Below are positions 36,923 through 46,018 of a stretch of 64,000 bases of DNA, piece after piece. Source of the DNA: Psychrobacter raelei. Its GTDB lineage: Bacteria > Pseudomonadota > Gammaproteobacteria > Pseudomonadales > Moraxellaceae. The notes below the pieces were generated by a model. That model searched no databases. It saw only the letters and a list, made by a program, of their open reading frames with translations, and was not told the origin of the DNA. The stretch's first letter is position 1. The number at the start of each line of letters is the position of its first letter. The DNA lies in the NCBI RefSeq assembly GCF_022631235.3, contig NZ_CP093310.2, positions 1,054,001 to 1,118,000 on the forward strand. The letters run 5' to 3'. A program made the translations under genes and the position numbers.

Positions 36923-37345
36923 ATGATTAATACAAAAATATATCGCGCAATTTATAATTTAGCTGAAGACTTATTAGAGGCCGATAGCAAAAACGATCAA
37001 GCCCGCTTTGATAAGCTGTATGCTGAGCTTAAAGCCATTTGTGACGACAATGAAAATAGCGATAAAGACCATCCGGAGCAGTGGGAAACGTTGGCGGACT
37101 TTACCGCCGATCTGGATCAGGCATTGGTCATCTATGACAAAGCCTTGACCAAAGCCACTGCCATTAATTCCAAAGATCATATGTCCTCCATCGCTTTTTC
37201 GATGGCAGAGCTGCAGTTAGAATTGGGTCAGACTGAGGCGGCCATTAAGAGTCTAAAGCAGGCCAAAATTACGGCCAATAAAATTGAAGACAAAGAATTT
37301 AAGCAAGAGATTGATACGCTGCTGACCAAGTTGTTAACTCATTAA
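36923..37345 (+). CDS. TPR-like helical protein
   Basis: Cytoplasmic acidic protein of 140 residues, entirely helical. Two or three tetratricopeptide-like units are visible: AEDLLEADSKNDQARFDKLYAELKA, then DLDQALVIYDKALTKATA and SMAELQLELGQTEAAIKSLKQA. Such repeats make protein-binding surfaces; no partner is indicated. It lies 25 bases before cobT and could be co-transcribed with it. Confidence 0.7.
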   Translation: MINTKIYRAIYNLAEDLLEADSKNDQARFDKLYAELKAICDDNENSDKDHPEQWETLADFTADLDQALVIYDKALTKATAINSKDHMSSIAFSMAELQLELGQTEAAIKSLKQAKITANKIEDKEFKQEIDTLLTKLLTH

Positions 37346-37370
37346 TTTGTTAGATCGATAAGGATGTACC

Positions 37371-38480
37371 TTGGACTGCTTAAACTTCCCCGCTATTGCT
37401 AATATCGATAATCCTCAATTGGCAGCTGATCTACAGCAGCTTCTGGATAACAAAACCAAGCCACTTGGTGCACTGGGCCGGCTAGAAACGCTAGCGCTAA
37501 AAATCGGGCTTATCCAAGGGACAACGCAGCCAAAGATTGTTAGCCCGCACATTCGAGTGTTCGCCGCTGATCATGGGTTAACCAAACATGGTACCTCGGC
37601 TTTCCCTAGTGAGGTAACGGCGCAAATGGTGCTCAACTTCTTAAAAGGGGGCGCGGCAATTAATGTGCTGGCTCGTCAGCATAATATTGAGCTCAAGGTG
37701 GTCGATGCGGGCGTGGCCACTAACTTTGCTGAATATGGGGTAGACCATCATCCGCAGCTTTTGGATTACAAAGTGCGCCTGGGGAGCCGTGATGCGCTCA
37801 CTGAACCGGCCATGAATAGTGAAGAATGTATCGAAGCGCTTAAGGCAGGTATGCAGGTTGCCAAGTCTCTAAAAGGTAATCTGTTTATTGCAGGTGAGAT
37901 GGGTATCGGTAATACCTCAGCAGCAAGCTTACTGCTCGCCAAGCTAGAAGATATACCTATTGCCCAGTGTGTTGGCCGTGGTACGGGACTTGATGATGCT
38001 GGCTTACAGCACAAAGTTGACGTGCTAAGCCAAGTATTGCAGCGTTATGAGCACGTGACCACGCCACTTGAAGTGTTGGCGGCTGTGGGCGGGCTTGAGA
38101 TTGCCATGATGGCCGGCGCCTTTATCCAAGCGGCCAGTGACCGACGTATTTTATTAATAGATGGTTTTATTGCCAGCAGTGCGCTACTGGTCGCAGAGCG
38201 TTTGGTACCCGGTGTGGCCCAATTTGCGATATTTGCCCATCAGTCGGTAGAGCCTGGCCACAGCAGGATGTTGGCGGCGCTAGATGCTGAGCCCCTACTG
38301 GGCTTTGAGTTGCGATTGGGCGAGGGCAGTGGTGCGGCGCTGGCGTATCCTTTATTGCAATCAGCGTGCGCCATTATCAATGAGATGGCAAGCTTTAGTG
38401 ATGCGGGGATTAGTACGCAAAGTGAGCCAGGTTCACAAGCCAATATAGCTGCAGTTGTGGCCACTAGTGATGGGCAATAA
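37371..38480 (+). CDS. cobT: Nicotinate-nucleotide-dimethylbenzimidazole phosphoribosyltransferase CobT
   Basis: Activates the lower ligand of cobalamin as alpha-ribazole phosphate. The start is a TTG at 37371 with AAGGA six bases before it. Family segments are TKPLGALGRLE, VFAADHGLTKHGTSAFP, FIAGEMGIGNTSAAS, GRGTGLDD, and the catalytic Glu near the C terminus in IINEMASFSDAGI. It has 369 residues. Followed five bases later by cobS. CobT-CobS-CobC are the nucleotide-loop steps; no ring-building genes are in the window. Confidence 0.95.
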   Translation: MDCLNFPAIANIDNPQLAADLQQLLDNKTKPLGALGRLETLALKIGLIQGTTQPKIVSPHIRVFAADHGLTKHGTSAFPSEVTAQMVLNFLKGGAAINVLARQHNIELKVVDAGVATNFAEYGVDHHPQLLDYKVRLGSRDALTEPAMNSEECIEALKAGMQVAKSLKGNLFIAGEMGIGNTSAASLLLAKLEDIPIAQCVGRGTGLDDAGLQHKVDVLSQVLQRYEHVTTPLEVLAAVGGLEIAMMAGAFIQAASDRRILLIDGFIASSALLVAERLVPGVAQFAIFAHQSVEPGHSRMLAALDAEPLLGFELRLGEGSGAALAYPLLQSACAIINEMASFSDAGISTQSEPGSQANIAAVVATSDGQ

Positions 38481-38485
38481 CACCA

Positions 38486-39280
38486 ATGTCTGTTAAGCAC
38501 GAGTGGCGCTTATTACAGGTTGCTACTCAGTTTTTGACCCGTATTCCTGTAAAAATGGATGATTATCAGCCTGACTGGTTACATCAAAGCAGCCGTCATT
38601 TTTCGGGTGTCGGGCTATTGGTGGGCATACTTTGCGCCGCTGTGTTTTGGGCAGTGAGCTTGGGGTTTCCCCCTTTGGTAGCAGCCATCGCCAGCACCAC
38701 CTTTGGCATTAAACTGACGGGCGCTTTTCATGAAGATGGGCTGGCGGATACTTGTGATGGGCTTGGCGGCGGGCTTACTCGAGAACGCACCTTAACCATT
38801 ATGAAAGACTCTCGTCTTGGTACTTATGGCACCCTAGGCTTGGTGTGTGCTTTGTTATTAAAAGTGAGTCTGCTTGCGGCAATGCCGGTTATGACAGCCG
38901 TGGTGGCTTTGATTGTCGCCCACAGTGCCTCGCGCCTGTTGTGTACCTCGCTGATAGTGCTGCTGCCTTATGGCGGTGAAATAGAGCACGCCAAGGCCAA
39001 GCCCATGGCGCAGCAAATGACATTTAAGCAGTGGCTGGCAAGTGCGCTGTGGCTGATACTTATTGGTCTGCTACTGCCTTTGTTGCTGCCACAAGCTATG
39101 CACAGTATCAGCTTAAAGCAATGGGTGCTGGCATTCATATTTGCCCTACTTGGGGTGACCCATATGTACCGTTTGCTTAAAAGACGCTTGCAAGGCTATA
39201 CCGGTGATGGCTTAGGAGCCACTCAGCAAATCACTGAGATTGCTATTTATGCTGGTCTAGCGGCCAATTTTACCGGATAG
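38486..39280 (+). CDS. cobS: Adenosylcobinamide-GDP ribazoletransferase CobS
   Basis: Integral inner-membrane enzyme that joins adenosylcobinamide-GDP to alpha-ribazole (phosphate). It has 264 residues with six or seven membrane segments. The conserved FHEDGLADTCDGLGGG is the metal-binding active site; SRLGTYG and the C-terminal GYTGDGLGATQQ are also family marks. N-terminal FLTRIPVK is typical. It is separated from cobT by 5 and from cobC by 11 bases. Confidence 0.95.
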   Translation: MSVKHEWRLLQVATQFLTRIPVKMDDYQPDWLHQSSRHFSGVGLLVGILCAAVFWAVSLGFPPLVAAIASTTFGIKLTGAFHEDGLADTCDGLGGGLTRERTLTIMKDSRLGTYGTLGLVCALLLKVSLLAAMPVMTAVVALIVAHSASRLLCTSLIVLLPYGGEIEHAKAKPMAQQMTFKQWLASALWLILIGLLLPLLLPQAMHSISLKQWVLAFIFALLGVTHMYRLLKRRLQGYTGDGLGATQQITEIAIYAGLAANFTG

Positions 39281-39291
39281 ATGTTTCTCTT

Positions 39292-39903
39292 ATGCAATTA
39301 TACATCTGGCGCCATCCTAAACCAAAGCAGGTGCAAGGGCTGTGCTTTGGTCAACATGAGGTTATGGTTGATAGGCGCAAATTAAAGCGACTGGCGCATC
39401 AAATTCTGCGCTTTGTTAGAGTCAATCAATTGCCTAAGCGAATTTGGGTGAGTCCCTTACAGCGCTCCAAGCAAGTGGGTGAGTATTTAGCAGCACAAGG
39501 CTTTGAATGTCACGTCGATGCTCAACTGCTCGAGACCCATTTTGGTGCTTGGGAAGGTAGGCTTTGGTCAGACATTAGCAAAGATGAGATTGATCAGTGG
39601 TGTGAGCATTTTGCGGATTTTGCACCCCCAGGCGGTGAGAGCCTACGCCAGTTATTTGAGCGAGTGGCGGCTTGGATTGAGCAGCAAAAGCAGACCCAAG
39701 CTGAGCTGAATATTGATGTTACTACTCATGCTAGGCTTAATGTCACGCACCAGACAGTCTTGCATCAGGCAGTCTTAGTCGTGGGGCATGCTGGCTGGAT
39801 TAGTAGCGCAAAATTTATTCAACAAGGTCAACAGCCGCCTACTCAAGCAGCACACTGGCCGCGGTCTGTCGGTCACGGCCAATTGAGCTGTTTTAAGTTT
39901 TAA
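39292..39903 (+). CDS. cobC: Alpha-ribazole phosphatase-like histidine phosphatase
   Basis: Histidine phosphatase expected to remove the phosphate from alpha-ribazole-5-phosphate or adenosylcobalamin-5-phosphate. The catalytic His is in YIWRHPKPK, so the usual RHG reads RHP. Then come WVSPLQRSKQ, ETHFGAWEGRLW and, near the C terminus, VVGHAGW. It has 203 residues. Its place after cobS supports the role. Its TAA overlaps the stop codon of the convergent HPP gene by four bases, so there is no intergenic space there. Confidence 0.82.
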   Translation: MQLYIWRHPKPKQVQGLCFGQHEVMVDRRKLKRLAHQILRFVRVNQLPKRIWVSPLQRSKQVGEYLAAQGFECHVDAQLLETHFGAWEGRLWSDISKDEIDQWCEHFADFAPPGGESLRQLFERVAAWIEQQKQTQAELNIDVTTHARLNVTHQTVLHQAVLVVGHAGWISSAKFIQQGQQPPTQAAHWPRSVGHGQLSCFKF

Positions 39904-40547
39904 CCTTGACGGCGCATTTGAGGTTGTGGGTTTTGTGCCTCAATTTGCTCTTCGATAAAGTGAGTGTCTGCATGATGCTCAATGTGATGTTCAATGCGGG
40001 TTTTTACTAAGGCAAACCAGTAAGCCGGCCATTTTTGATTGGGTTTGATATTGTTCACAATAAGAGCCACGACAATGAGCGCTACAGAGCCTGCCAAGAC
40101 GGGCATGATTAAAAAGCCCCAGTCATAATGCGTGGTTTGCGCGGTCAATAGCACCACTAAGGTGGTGGCGCCAGCAGGGGGATGGATGCATTTAAAATAG
40201 TGCATCAATGAGATCGATAAGCCAACGGCGAAGGCGATGGCAAAGATAGAGGTGCCAATATATTTTAAGAATACCAATCCCACAAAGGCTGCAATCAAAT
40301 GACCAAATATGACGTTACGCGGCTTGGCCAAAGGGGAGTGAGAGACAGCAAAGAGTAAGACGCAGGTGGCACCAAAGGGGGCCATAATCATTAGGTTGCC
40401 GGTATATTGGGTAAGTAACAATAGGATTAAAATCCCTAAGGTGCCGCCTATTAATGAGCGTAATAAATCTATGGCACTGGCATTTTCAGGTAGTTTTTCG
40501 GCCCTATCAAATAAAAAATGCATACACACCCCTAAAACAAACATCAT
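39900..40547 (-). CDS. HPP-family membrane protein
   Basis: Integral membrane protein of 215 residues with four or five helices in the first 165 residues and a polar, His-rich tail. The name-giving HPP motif is in KCIHPPAGATTLVVLL. NirA-type plastid nitrite transporters and many bacterial proteins carry this fold; transport function here is not shown. It converges on cobC with overlapping stops. Confidence 0.8.
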   Translation of the reverse strand: MMFVLGVCMHFLFDRAEKLPENASAIDLLRSLIGGTLGILILLLLTQYTGNLMIMAPFGATCVLLFAVSHSPLAKPRNVIFGHLIAAFVGLVFLKYIGTSIFAIAFAVGLSISLMHYFKCIHPPAGATTLVVLLTAQTTHYDWGFLIMPVLAGSVALIVVALIVNNIKPNQKWPAYWFALVKTRIEHHIEHHADTHFIEEQIEAQNPQPQMRRQG

Positions 40548-40740
40548 GCGCTAAGCTTTTAATTAAAACGCTTTCAAATTGAAATATTTTCAGATTAAAA
40601 AATTTCATCGTAATAGGTATAACCTGAAATATTTTTAACTGGGTGGCAAATATTAGCACAACACATCAAGGCGCAGTAGATGGATAAATATGCCTTAATG
40701 GGAGCATAAAAGTCACTTATGGAATAATAATGGACACATA

Positions 40741-40764
40741 GGCAGCATAGCGCTGCTTTTTTTT
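40741..40764 (+). terminator. Short hairpin with T-run in the HPP-marC gap
   Basis: GCAGC (40742-40746) and GCTGC (40752-40756) with a five-base loop, followed by eight T. There is no plus-strand gene before it. The stem is short, so this may be chance. Confidence 0.45.
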
Positions 40765-40912
40765 GTTATTATTTCAGCCTGAAAATGGGCATAAAAATAG
40801 GGCAGATAGCTGCGTGCATGGCTCAAAATATTGAGATTTTTATTGGCTTATGAGCACATGCTTTTTATCCAAAAGCCGAAGCGCGACTATCTATTTAATG
40901 CCTAAACAAGCA

Positions 40913-40951
40913 ACAGCGGTCTTAGATTAAGATCTAAGACCGCTGTTTTTG
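40913..40951 (+). terminator. Strong terminator directly ahead of marC
   Basis: A perfect 15-base stem, ACAGCGGTCTTAGAT (40913-40927) with ATCTAAGACCGCTGT (40932-40946), has a four-base loop and ends in five T. It lies 30 bases before the marC ATG, but no plus-strand gene precedes it; the gap 40548-40979 holds nothing that I recognise as coding. It should end either an unknown short RNA or the marC leader itself. Confidence 0.85.
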
Positions 40952-40979
40952 CCGGTTATAAAGAACACTAAGGAGCAGT

Positions 40980-41570
40980 ATGGAGATTTACGCCACCGCA
41001 CTAACTTTGTTTTTGATTATGGATCCATTGGGGAATATTCCCATTTTCTTATCGGTACTTGATAAGGTGCCAGAGCAAAGGCGCAGATTTATTATTATCA
41101 GAGAGCTACTGATAGCCTTAGTGCTTATGGTCCTGTTTTTATTTGCAGGTGGCAGTATTCTACATACCTTGGGGCTTAGTACTGAAGCGGTTGCTATTGG
41201 TGGCGGTTTGGTGATGATGATTATCGCCATTCGTATGATTTTTCCGAACCGTGGTTCAGTCATGGGCGATGAAGATGACGTAGACGGTGAGCCATTTATT
41301 GTGCCTTTGGCCATTCCCTTAATTGCTGGGCCTTCTATTTTGGCCACGCTGATTTTATTGACTGAAAAAAACCCAGAGAGTATCCCGAAGGCGTTAGTGG
41401 CCCTACTTTTGGCGTGGTTTGTCTCGGCAGTTATCTTGTTCTTTTCAACCAAGCTGTACAAAGTGCTGGGTAATCGTGGTCTAAAAGCCATTGAGCGCTT
41501 GATGGGGATGATTCTAATCTCAATTTCGGTACAGATGTTATTAAATGGCTTTGCGTCATTTATGAACTAG
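40980..41570 (+). CDS. MarC-family (UPF0056) membrane protein
   Basis: Integral membrane protein of 196 residues with six helices. Typical segments are FLIMDPLGNIPIFLSVL near the start, VAIGGGLVMMIIAIRMIF, IVPLAIPLIAGPSILATLILL, and GLKAIERLMGMILISISVQMLLNG at the end. MarC was once linked to multiple antibiotic resistance, but a role is not established. AAGGAG precedes the ATG by five bases. Confidence 0.9.
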   Translation: MEIYATALTLFLIMDPLGNIPIFLSVLDKVPEQRRRFIIIRELLIALVLMVLFLFAGGSILHTLGLSTEAVAIGGGLVMMIIAIRMIFPNRGSVMGDEDDVDGEPFIVPLAIPLIAGPSILATLILLTEKNPESIPKALVALLLAWFVSAVILFFSTKLYKVLGNRGLKAIERLMGMILISISVQMLLNGFASFMN

Positions 41571-41612
41571 TTGATAACCAGCATTTATGAACTAACTGAG
41601 AGTCAGTTAAAT

Positions 41613-41648
41613 AAAAACCTCGCTAATACTCATTAGCGAGGTTTTTTT
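41613..41648. terminator. Bidirectional terminator between marC and hutI
   Basis: CCTCGCTAAT (41618-41627) pairs with ATTAGCGAGG (41632-41641), extended by A and T runs on both sides (five A, seven T). It can end marC on the plus strand and the hut operon on the minus strand. Confidence 0.9.
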
Positions 41649-41712
41649 ATTAGAGAGCTGATTGTCGGTATGACCGTCTCACGCTCTGTCTCTATAAATA
41701 TAAGACCGAACT

Positions 41713-43065
41713 TTAAGCCAAGTTCGTTGACTTCACCTGACCATTTATCACAGTCATCTCTAATGGATTTAGGCCCATTTGATAGGCAAGGTCAGCAGGG
41801 CGTTCGATATCCCATAAGGTTAAGTCGGCATCTAGACCGATTTCAATCCGGCCTTTGTTGTCTAAGCCTAATGCTTTAGCAGCATGCGTAGTAATCCCTG
41901 CTAATGCTTGCTCGGGAGTCATAGCAAACAAGGTACAGCCCATGTTAAGAGTCATTAGTAGCGATGTTAAGGGGGAGGTCCCTGGGTTACAGTCTGTTGA
42001 GAGTGCAATTGCCACATTGTGCTTATATAGCGCCTGCATAGGCGGCAGCTGGGTTTCTTTTAGGGTATAAAATGCCCCAGGTAGCAGCACTGCCACCACG
42101 TCATGCTCGGCCATCTTCTGTACATTTTGTTCAGATAAATACTCAAGATGGTCGGACGATAAGCCATTATAGTCAGCAACCAAGCCGCTACCATCCATAT
42201 CGCTGAGCTGCTCAGCATGTAATTTAACCGGTAGGTTTAATGACTTGGCCACATCAAATACTTTAGCCATTTGCTCAGTGGTGAAGCCGATATTTTCAAC
42301 AAAGCCATCGACCGCATCGATTAAGCCCTCGTTATGCAAAATAGGCAGCCACTCACACACCGCATTAATGTACTCATCAGAGCCGTTTTCTTTGTCTTTA
42401 TACTCAGTCGGTAAGGCGTGAGCAGCAAGATAGGTGGTCTTGACTGTGATGTTGTAATCTTCACCCAGTTGACGTGCTACTTGCAGCATTTTACGCTCAG
42501 TATCCAAATCAAGGCCATAGCCTGATTTAATTTCAATCGTAGTCACACCTTCAGTAAGCAGTGCTTGCAAGCGGCGCTCAGTTTGGGCGTACAATGTATT
42601 AAAATCCGCCTCACGAGTAGCGGTTACCGTTGCCACAATACCGCCGCCATTGTCAGCGATTTCTTTGTAGCTGACACCTTGCAGACGTGCTTCAAATTCA
42701 TTGCTGCGGTTGCCGCCGTATACCAGATGCGTATGGCAGTCGATAAGACCAGGCAATAACCATTGGCGATTGGCATAAATGATTTTGTCATCAGCATCGG
42801 GCTGCATAATGGCGTGATGATAAGCTGTGCTGTTTAAGGCACTTTGACTGTCGCCAATCCAGCTGATTTTGCCCTCTTTAATCGTCAATGCACCATCTAT
42901 GATCTGACCATAAGGGCTATGCGGTTTTGAGGACGCTGATGGGTCAGCGTTGGCCACTGCCAATGCTCTATCAAAACCATATTGCTCCGAGAACGTGGCA
43001 ATATTGGCATGTAAAATCAGGGTATCAAAATCTTCTGGAAAATCTTTAATCATTGAGGATGCCAT
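41713..43065 (-). CDS. hutI: Imidazolonepropionase
   Basis: Third enzyme of histidine breakdown; opens imidazolone-5-propionate to N-formimino-glutamate. Amidohydrolase fold, 450 residues. Metal site LIDCHTHLVYGG; further TTIEIKSGYGLDLDTE, KLHAEQLSD with metal His, and STDCNPGTSP with the catalytic Asp. The ATG at 43065 is chosen because GGAG lies seven bases before it; the frame opens back to a TTG at 43077. It is the last gene of the hut operon. An 8-base tandem repeat lies 11 bases upstream of the ribosome site. Confidence 0.96.
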   Translation of the reverse strand: MASSMIKDFPEDFDTLILHANIATFSEQYGFDRALAVANADPSASSKPHSPYGQIIDGALTIKEGKISWIGDSQSALNSTAYHHAIMQPDADDKIIYANRQWLLPGLIDCHTHLVYGGNRSNEFEARLQGVSYKEIADNGGGIVATVTATREADFNTLYAQTERRLQALLTEGVTTIEIKSGYGLDLDTERKMLQVARQLGEDYNITVKTTYLAAHALPTEYKDKENGSDEYINAVCEWLPILHNEGLIDAVDGFVENIGFTTEQMAKVFDVAKSLNLPVKLHAEQLSDMDGSGLVADYNGLSSDHLEYLSEQNVQKMAEHDVVAVLLPGAFYTLKETQLPPMQALYKHNVAIALSTDCNPGTSPLTSLLMTLNMGCTLFAMTPEQALAGITTHAAKALGLDNKGRIEIGLDADLTLWDIERPADLAYQMGLNPLEMTVINGQVKSTNLA

Positions 43066-43075
43066 GTGAGACTCC

Positions 43076-43130
43076 AAATGGATAAATGGATAAATGGATA
43101 AATGGATAAATGGATAAATGGATAAATGGG
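43076..43130. repeat. GATAAATG tandem repeat between hutG and hutI
   Basis: Six exact copies of the 8-base unit GATAAATG (43081-43128) and a partial copy at each end fill almost the whole space between the hutG stop and the hutI ribosome site. Eight is not a multiple of three and such runs change length by slippage. The run lies outside both genes, so it would alter spacing rather than frame. Confidence 0.92.
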
Positions 43131-43145
43131 TTTGTATACGACTTA

Positions 43146-44240
43146 TTAAGTGGCAGGCAATAACAAATGATGTTGAATCATCAGCGCCAACAGACGTGCT
43201 GTTACTTTACAGCTGCGACCATCAATGTCATAAGTGGGGTTTATTTCAGCAAAATCAGCCATTTTTACTTTACCGCTTGTAAATATAACCTCAAGACAGC
43301 GTTCGGCAAAGTCAAGAGAGATGCCTTTGGCCGCAGGGGCGCTCACGCCAGGCACAATGCTGGCGGGGAAGGCGTCCATATCAATGGTGACGTATAGCAC
43401 ATCTACTTGATCGATAAACTGCTTAAGCTGCTTATCAATCGTATCCCAACTGTCTCGCGCACAGGTGTCGTCACTAATAATGGTGACGCCAAGCTCATCG
43501 GCTCTGTCAAATAAAGCCGCGGTATTAGAGAACTGACTAATACCAATAGCGCAGTAATAAAAGGGCTGATCATGTGCTTGATTGTGCTCGGCAATTTGGC
43601 GAAACGGTGTACCAGAGGTGCCGTTTGGTGCATTGCGAATATCTAAATGCGCATCGAAGTTAATAATACCAATCTTAGGGCTATTTGATTCTTTAGGGCT
43701 ATTTGACTCAGACTGACCATTTAATGCCTGCCATAATCCCATATAACTGGCATAAGCAATGGCGTGCCCTCCACCTAAACCTATGGCTAGGCTGCCTTGA
43801 TTGATAATCTTGGCAACCTGCTGGCTATACAGGGCTTGCGTTTGCTCAAGCACATGAGGCATTAAAGTGTCATTGTCGTAACAGACAATGTCACCAGCAT
43901 CAGCCAGTAATGTACCATAGTCAGCCTTGTCAAACGTGTCTTGCAGCACAGGCGTGATAGGCAGCTTAGCAAACGCTTGACGAATGGCAGGCGGCGCATG
44001 GCGAGCACCGACACGGCCTAAATTACGGCGCACGCCTTGATCGCAAGCAAAACCGACTAAGGTTACTTTTGAGTGATTCTCACTGTTATCGGCTGCTTGA
44101 CTGGCAACCACGACTTGATACCAGTATAGTGCCCGCTGTGACTCGTCTGGCTCAGCACGTCCGGTCCATAGGCTGGCATCAAAAGGTATATGCTCGGCAC
44201 CAAGGTTAACATCATCAGTGCTAGGGTGTGAGGTCGACAT
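43146..44240 (-). CDS. hutG: Formimidoylglutamase
   Basis: Arginase-fold enzyme that splits N-formimino-glutamate to glutamate and formamide; this is the four-step route of histidine breakdown. Mn-binding motifs are GLGGGHAIAYA, INFDAHLDIR and YVTIDMDAFP, then VPGVSAPAAKG. It has 364 residues from the ATG at 44240; the frame opens back to a TTG at 44255. A loop carries a doubled ESNSPK (18-base repeat). It is followed by hutI and preceded by hutH. Confidence 0.92.
   Translation of the reverse strand: MSTSHPSTDDVNLGAEHIPFDASLWTGRAEPDESQRALYWYQVVVASQAADNSENHSKVTLVGFACDQGVRRNLGRVGARHAPPAIRQAFAKLPITPVLQDTFDKADYGTLLADAGDIVCYDNDTLMPHVLEQTQALYSQQVAKIINQGSLAIGLGGGHAIAYASYMGLWQALNGQSESNSPKESNSPKIGIINFDAHLDIRNAPNGTSGTPFRQIAEHNQAHDQPFYYCAIGISQFSNTAALFDRADELGVTIISDDTCARDSWDTIDKQLKQFIDQVDVLYVTIDMDAFPASIVPGVSAPAAKGISLDFAERCLEVIFTSGKVKMADFAEINPTYDIDGRSCKVTARLLALMIQHHLLLPAT
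43674..43710. repeat. 18-base direct duplication within hutG
   Basis: Two adjacent copies of an 18-base unit (TTAGGGCTATTTGA core at 43675 and 43693) encode ESNSPK twice in a surface loop. The frame is kept. Confidence 0.7.
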
Positions 44241-44295
44241 AATCAGTACTCGCAAAAGTCAGTATAAGGGTTAAAGCAGTGCCTGCTAACACGCT

Positions 44296-45855
44296 TTAGT
44301 CTTGCAAAAACCAGTCAGCTCGCAGCTCAGACCAGTGCGTATTGAGCGCAGCAGACAACACCAGTTGTTTGGCCGCTTCGATATCAGGGGCAAGATAGCG
44401 GTCTTTGTCATAAAAGCTTACTTTTTCACGCAGCAGCTGATATGCTTTGGTCAACAGCTCTGAGGTTTGCAGCCCTTTATGAAAATCAATCCCTTGTCCA
44501 GCGGCCAACAGCTCGATGCCGACGATGGTGGCGGTATTTTGTGCCATGTCATATAGACGGCGACCAGCAAAGGTGGCCATAGACACATGGTCTTCTTGGT
44601 TGGCAGAGGTCGGAATGCTGTCGACGCTGGCAGGATGGGCCAAAGATTTGTTCTCTGAGGCCAGTGCAGCTGCGGTCACATGCGCAATCATAAAGCCTGA
44701 GTTGACGCCTGGGTTATCGACTAAGAAAGGCGGCAGGCCACCATTTAGTGTGGCATCGATCAATAGTGCCACACGGCGCTCAGACATTGAGCCAATCTCA
44801 GCGATAGCAAGCGCTAAGGTATCTGCGGCAAAAGCAACTGGTTCGGCGTGGAAGTTACCGCCTGAAATGGCAACTGGCCCATCTTCATTTCTAAATATTA
44901 GGGGGTTATCGGTGACCGCATTGGCTTCGATAAGTAGGGTATTGCCTGCTTGATTAATAATATCTAGACACGCACCAACCACTTGAGGTTGGCAGCGCAG
45001 ACAATAAGGGTCTTGTACACGGTCGTCATTCTCGGTATGTGAGGCACGAATTTCACTGCCAGCGATTAAGCGGCGGTGTGCTTTGGCAACCTGGATTTGG
45101 CCGTGGTGGCCACGCACCTCATGGATACGGGCATCAAAGGGTGAATCAGAGCCACGCGCAGCATCGACCGATAATGCCCCAACCACAGTGGCTGTTGCCA
45201 CTAAGTCACGGGCCAAGAAATAACCACGCAAGGTCAGCGCAGTCGATACTTGGGTACCGTTAATTAGGGCCAAGCCCTCTTTGGCTGCTAACGTGACAGG
45301 CTCAAGGCCTGCTTGTGCCAGTGCGTCTTTAGCAGACATCTCTTTGCCATTGATATAACACGTTCCTTGACCTAGCAGTGTCAGGGTCATGTGTGATAAC
45401 GGGGCTAAATCGCCTGACGCGCCCACTGAGCCTTTGGCAGGAATATGCGGAATAATATCGTGATTAATCAGCCCGATTAAACCATCAATCACCTCACGGC
45501 GCACGCCAGAGAAGCCTTGGGCAAGGCTGGCCACTTTCATGACCATAATCAGACGTACCACACCATCTTCTAAGCGCTCACCGGTGCCGACAGAGTGCGA
45601 CACAATCAAGTTGTATTGCAATAAGCCCAATTGATCATCACTGATACGCGTTTTGGCCAGCAGTCCAAAGCCGGTATTGATACCATAAGCACTCTTGTCA
45701 CGGGCAATGATTTCTTTGACGCAATCATGCGAGGCATCTATGTCTTTGTATGCACTGTCATCAAGACTGACTTGTACCGGTGAATCATAAACCTGGCGCA
45801 GCTGAGCGAAGGTAAGCTTGCGCGGGATGAGGCTTAGGGTTTGAGTGGAGGGCAT
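44296..45855 (-). CDS. hutH: Histidine ammonia-lyase
   Basis: First enzyme of histidine breakdown; removes ammonia to give urocanate. The self-made MIO cofactor comes from Ala146-Ser147-Gly148 in [15 protein letters not shown]. Other segments are YGINTGFG with the active Tyr, [22 protein letters not shown] and the C-terminal region with [17 protein letters not shown]. It has 519 residues. AAGGA precedes the ATG. The upstream gap to the transporter carries a hairpin. Confidence 0.97.
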   Translation of the reverse strand: MPSTQTLSLIPRKLTFAQLRQVYDSPVQVSLDDSAYKDIDASHDCVKEIIARDKSAYGINTGFGLLAKTRISDDQLGLLQYNLIVSHSVGTGERLEDGVVRLIMVMKVASLAQGFSGVRREVIDGLIGLINHDIIPHIPAKGSVGASGDLAPLSHMTLTLLGQGTCYINGKEMSAKDALAQAGLEPVTLAAKEGLALINGTQVSTALTLRGYFLARDLVATATVVGALSVDAARGSDSPFDARIHEVRGHHGQIQVAKAHRRLIAGSEIRASHTENDDRVQDPYCLRCQPQVVGACLDIINQAGNTLLIEANAVTDNPLIFRNEDGPVAISGGNFHAEPVAFAADTLALAIAEIGSMSERRVALLIDATLNGGLPPFLVDNPGVNSGFMIAHVTAAALASENKSLAHPASVDSIPTSANQEDHVSMATFAGRRLYDMAQNTATIVGIELLAAGQGIDFHKGLQTSELLTKAYQLLREKVSFYDKDRYLAPDIEAAKQLVLSAALNTHWSELRADWFLQD

Positions 45856-45935
45856 GAGAAAATCCTTTATAAATTGTTATCGCTTGGCATTAATACCAAG
45901 CTTTATTTTTTATTTATTTTGCAAGACAAATTAAT

Positions 45936-45969
45936 TTTAGGCCATCCAAATACAAGGAGTTGGCCTAAA
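45936..45969 (-). other. Hairpin between the transporter gene and hutH
   Basis: TTTAGGCCA (45936-45944) and TGGCCTAAA (45961-45969) form a perfect nine-base stem with a 16-base loop, about 80 bases before the hutH ATG. No T-run follows. It may set mRNA processing or stability within the operon. Confidence 0.5.
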
Positions 45970-46018
45970 TTACGCAGGGAAGCTTAGCGCATTATGGTCA
46001 TGCATGCTGTGTTACAGT

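Noticed and set aside
43133..43140. TGTATACG before hutI as a third HutC operator
   Set aside because: Only one half-site matches and no dyad is completed; kept only as a remark in the hut finding.
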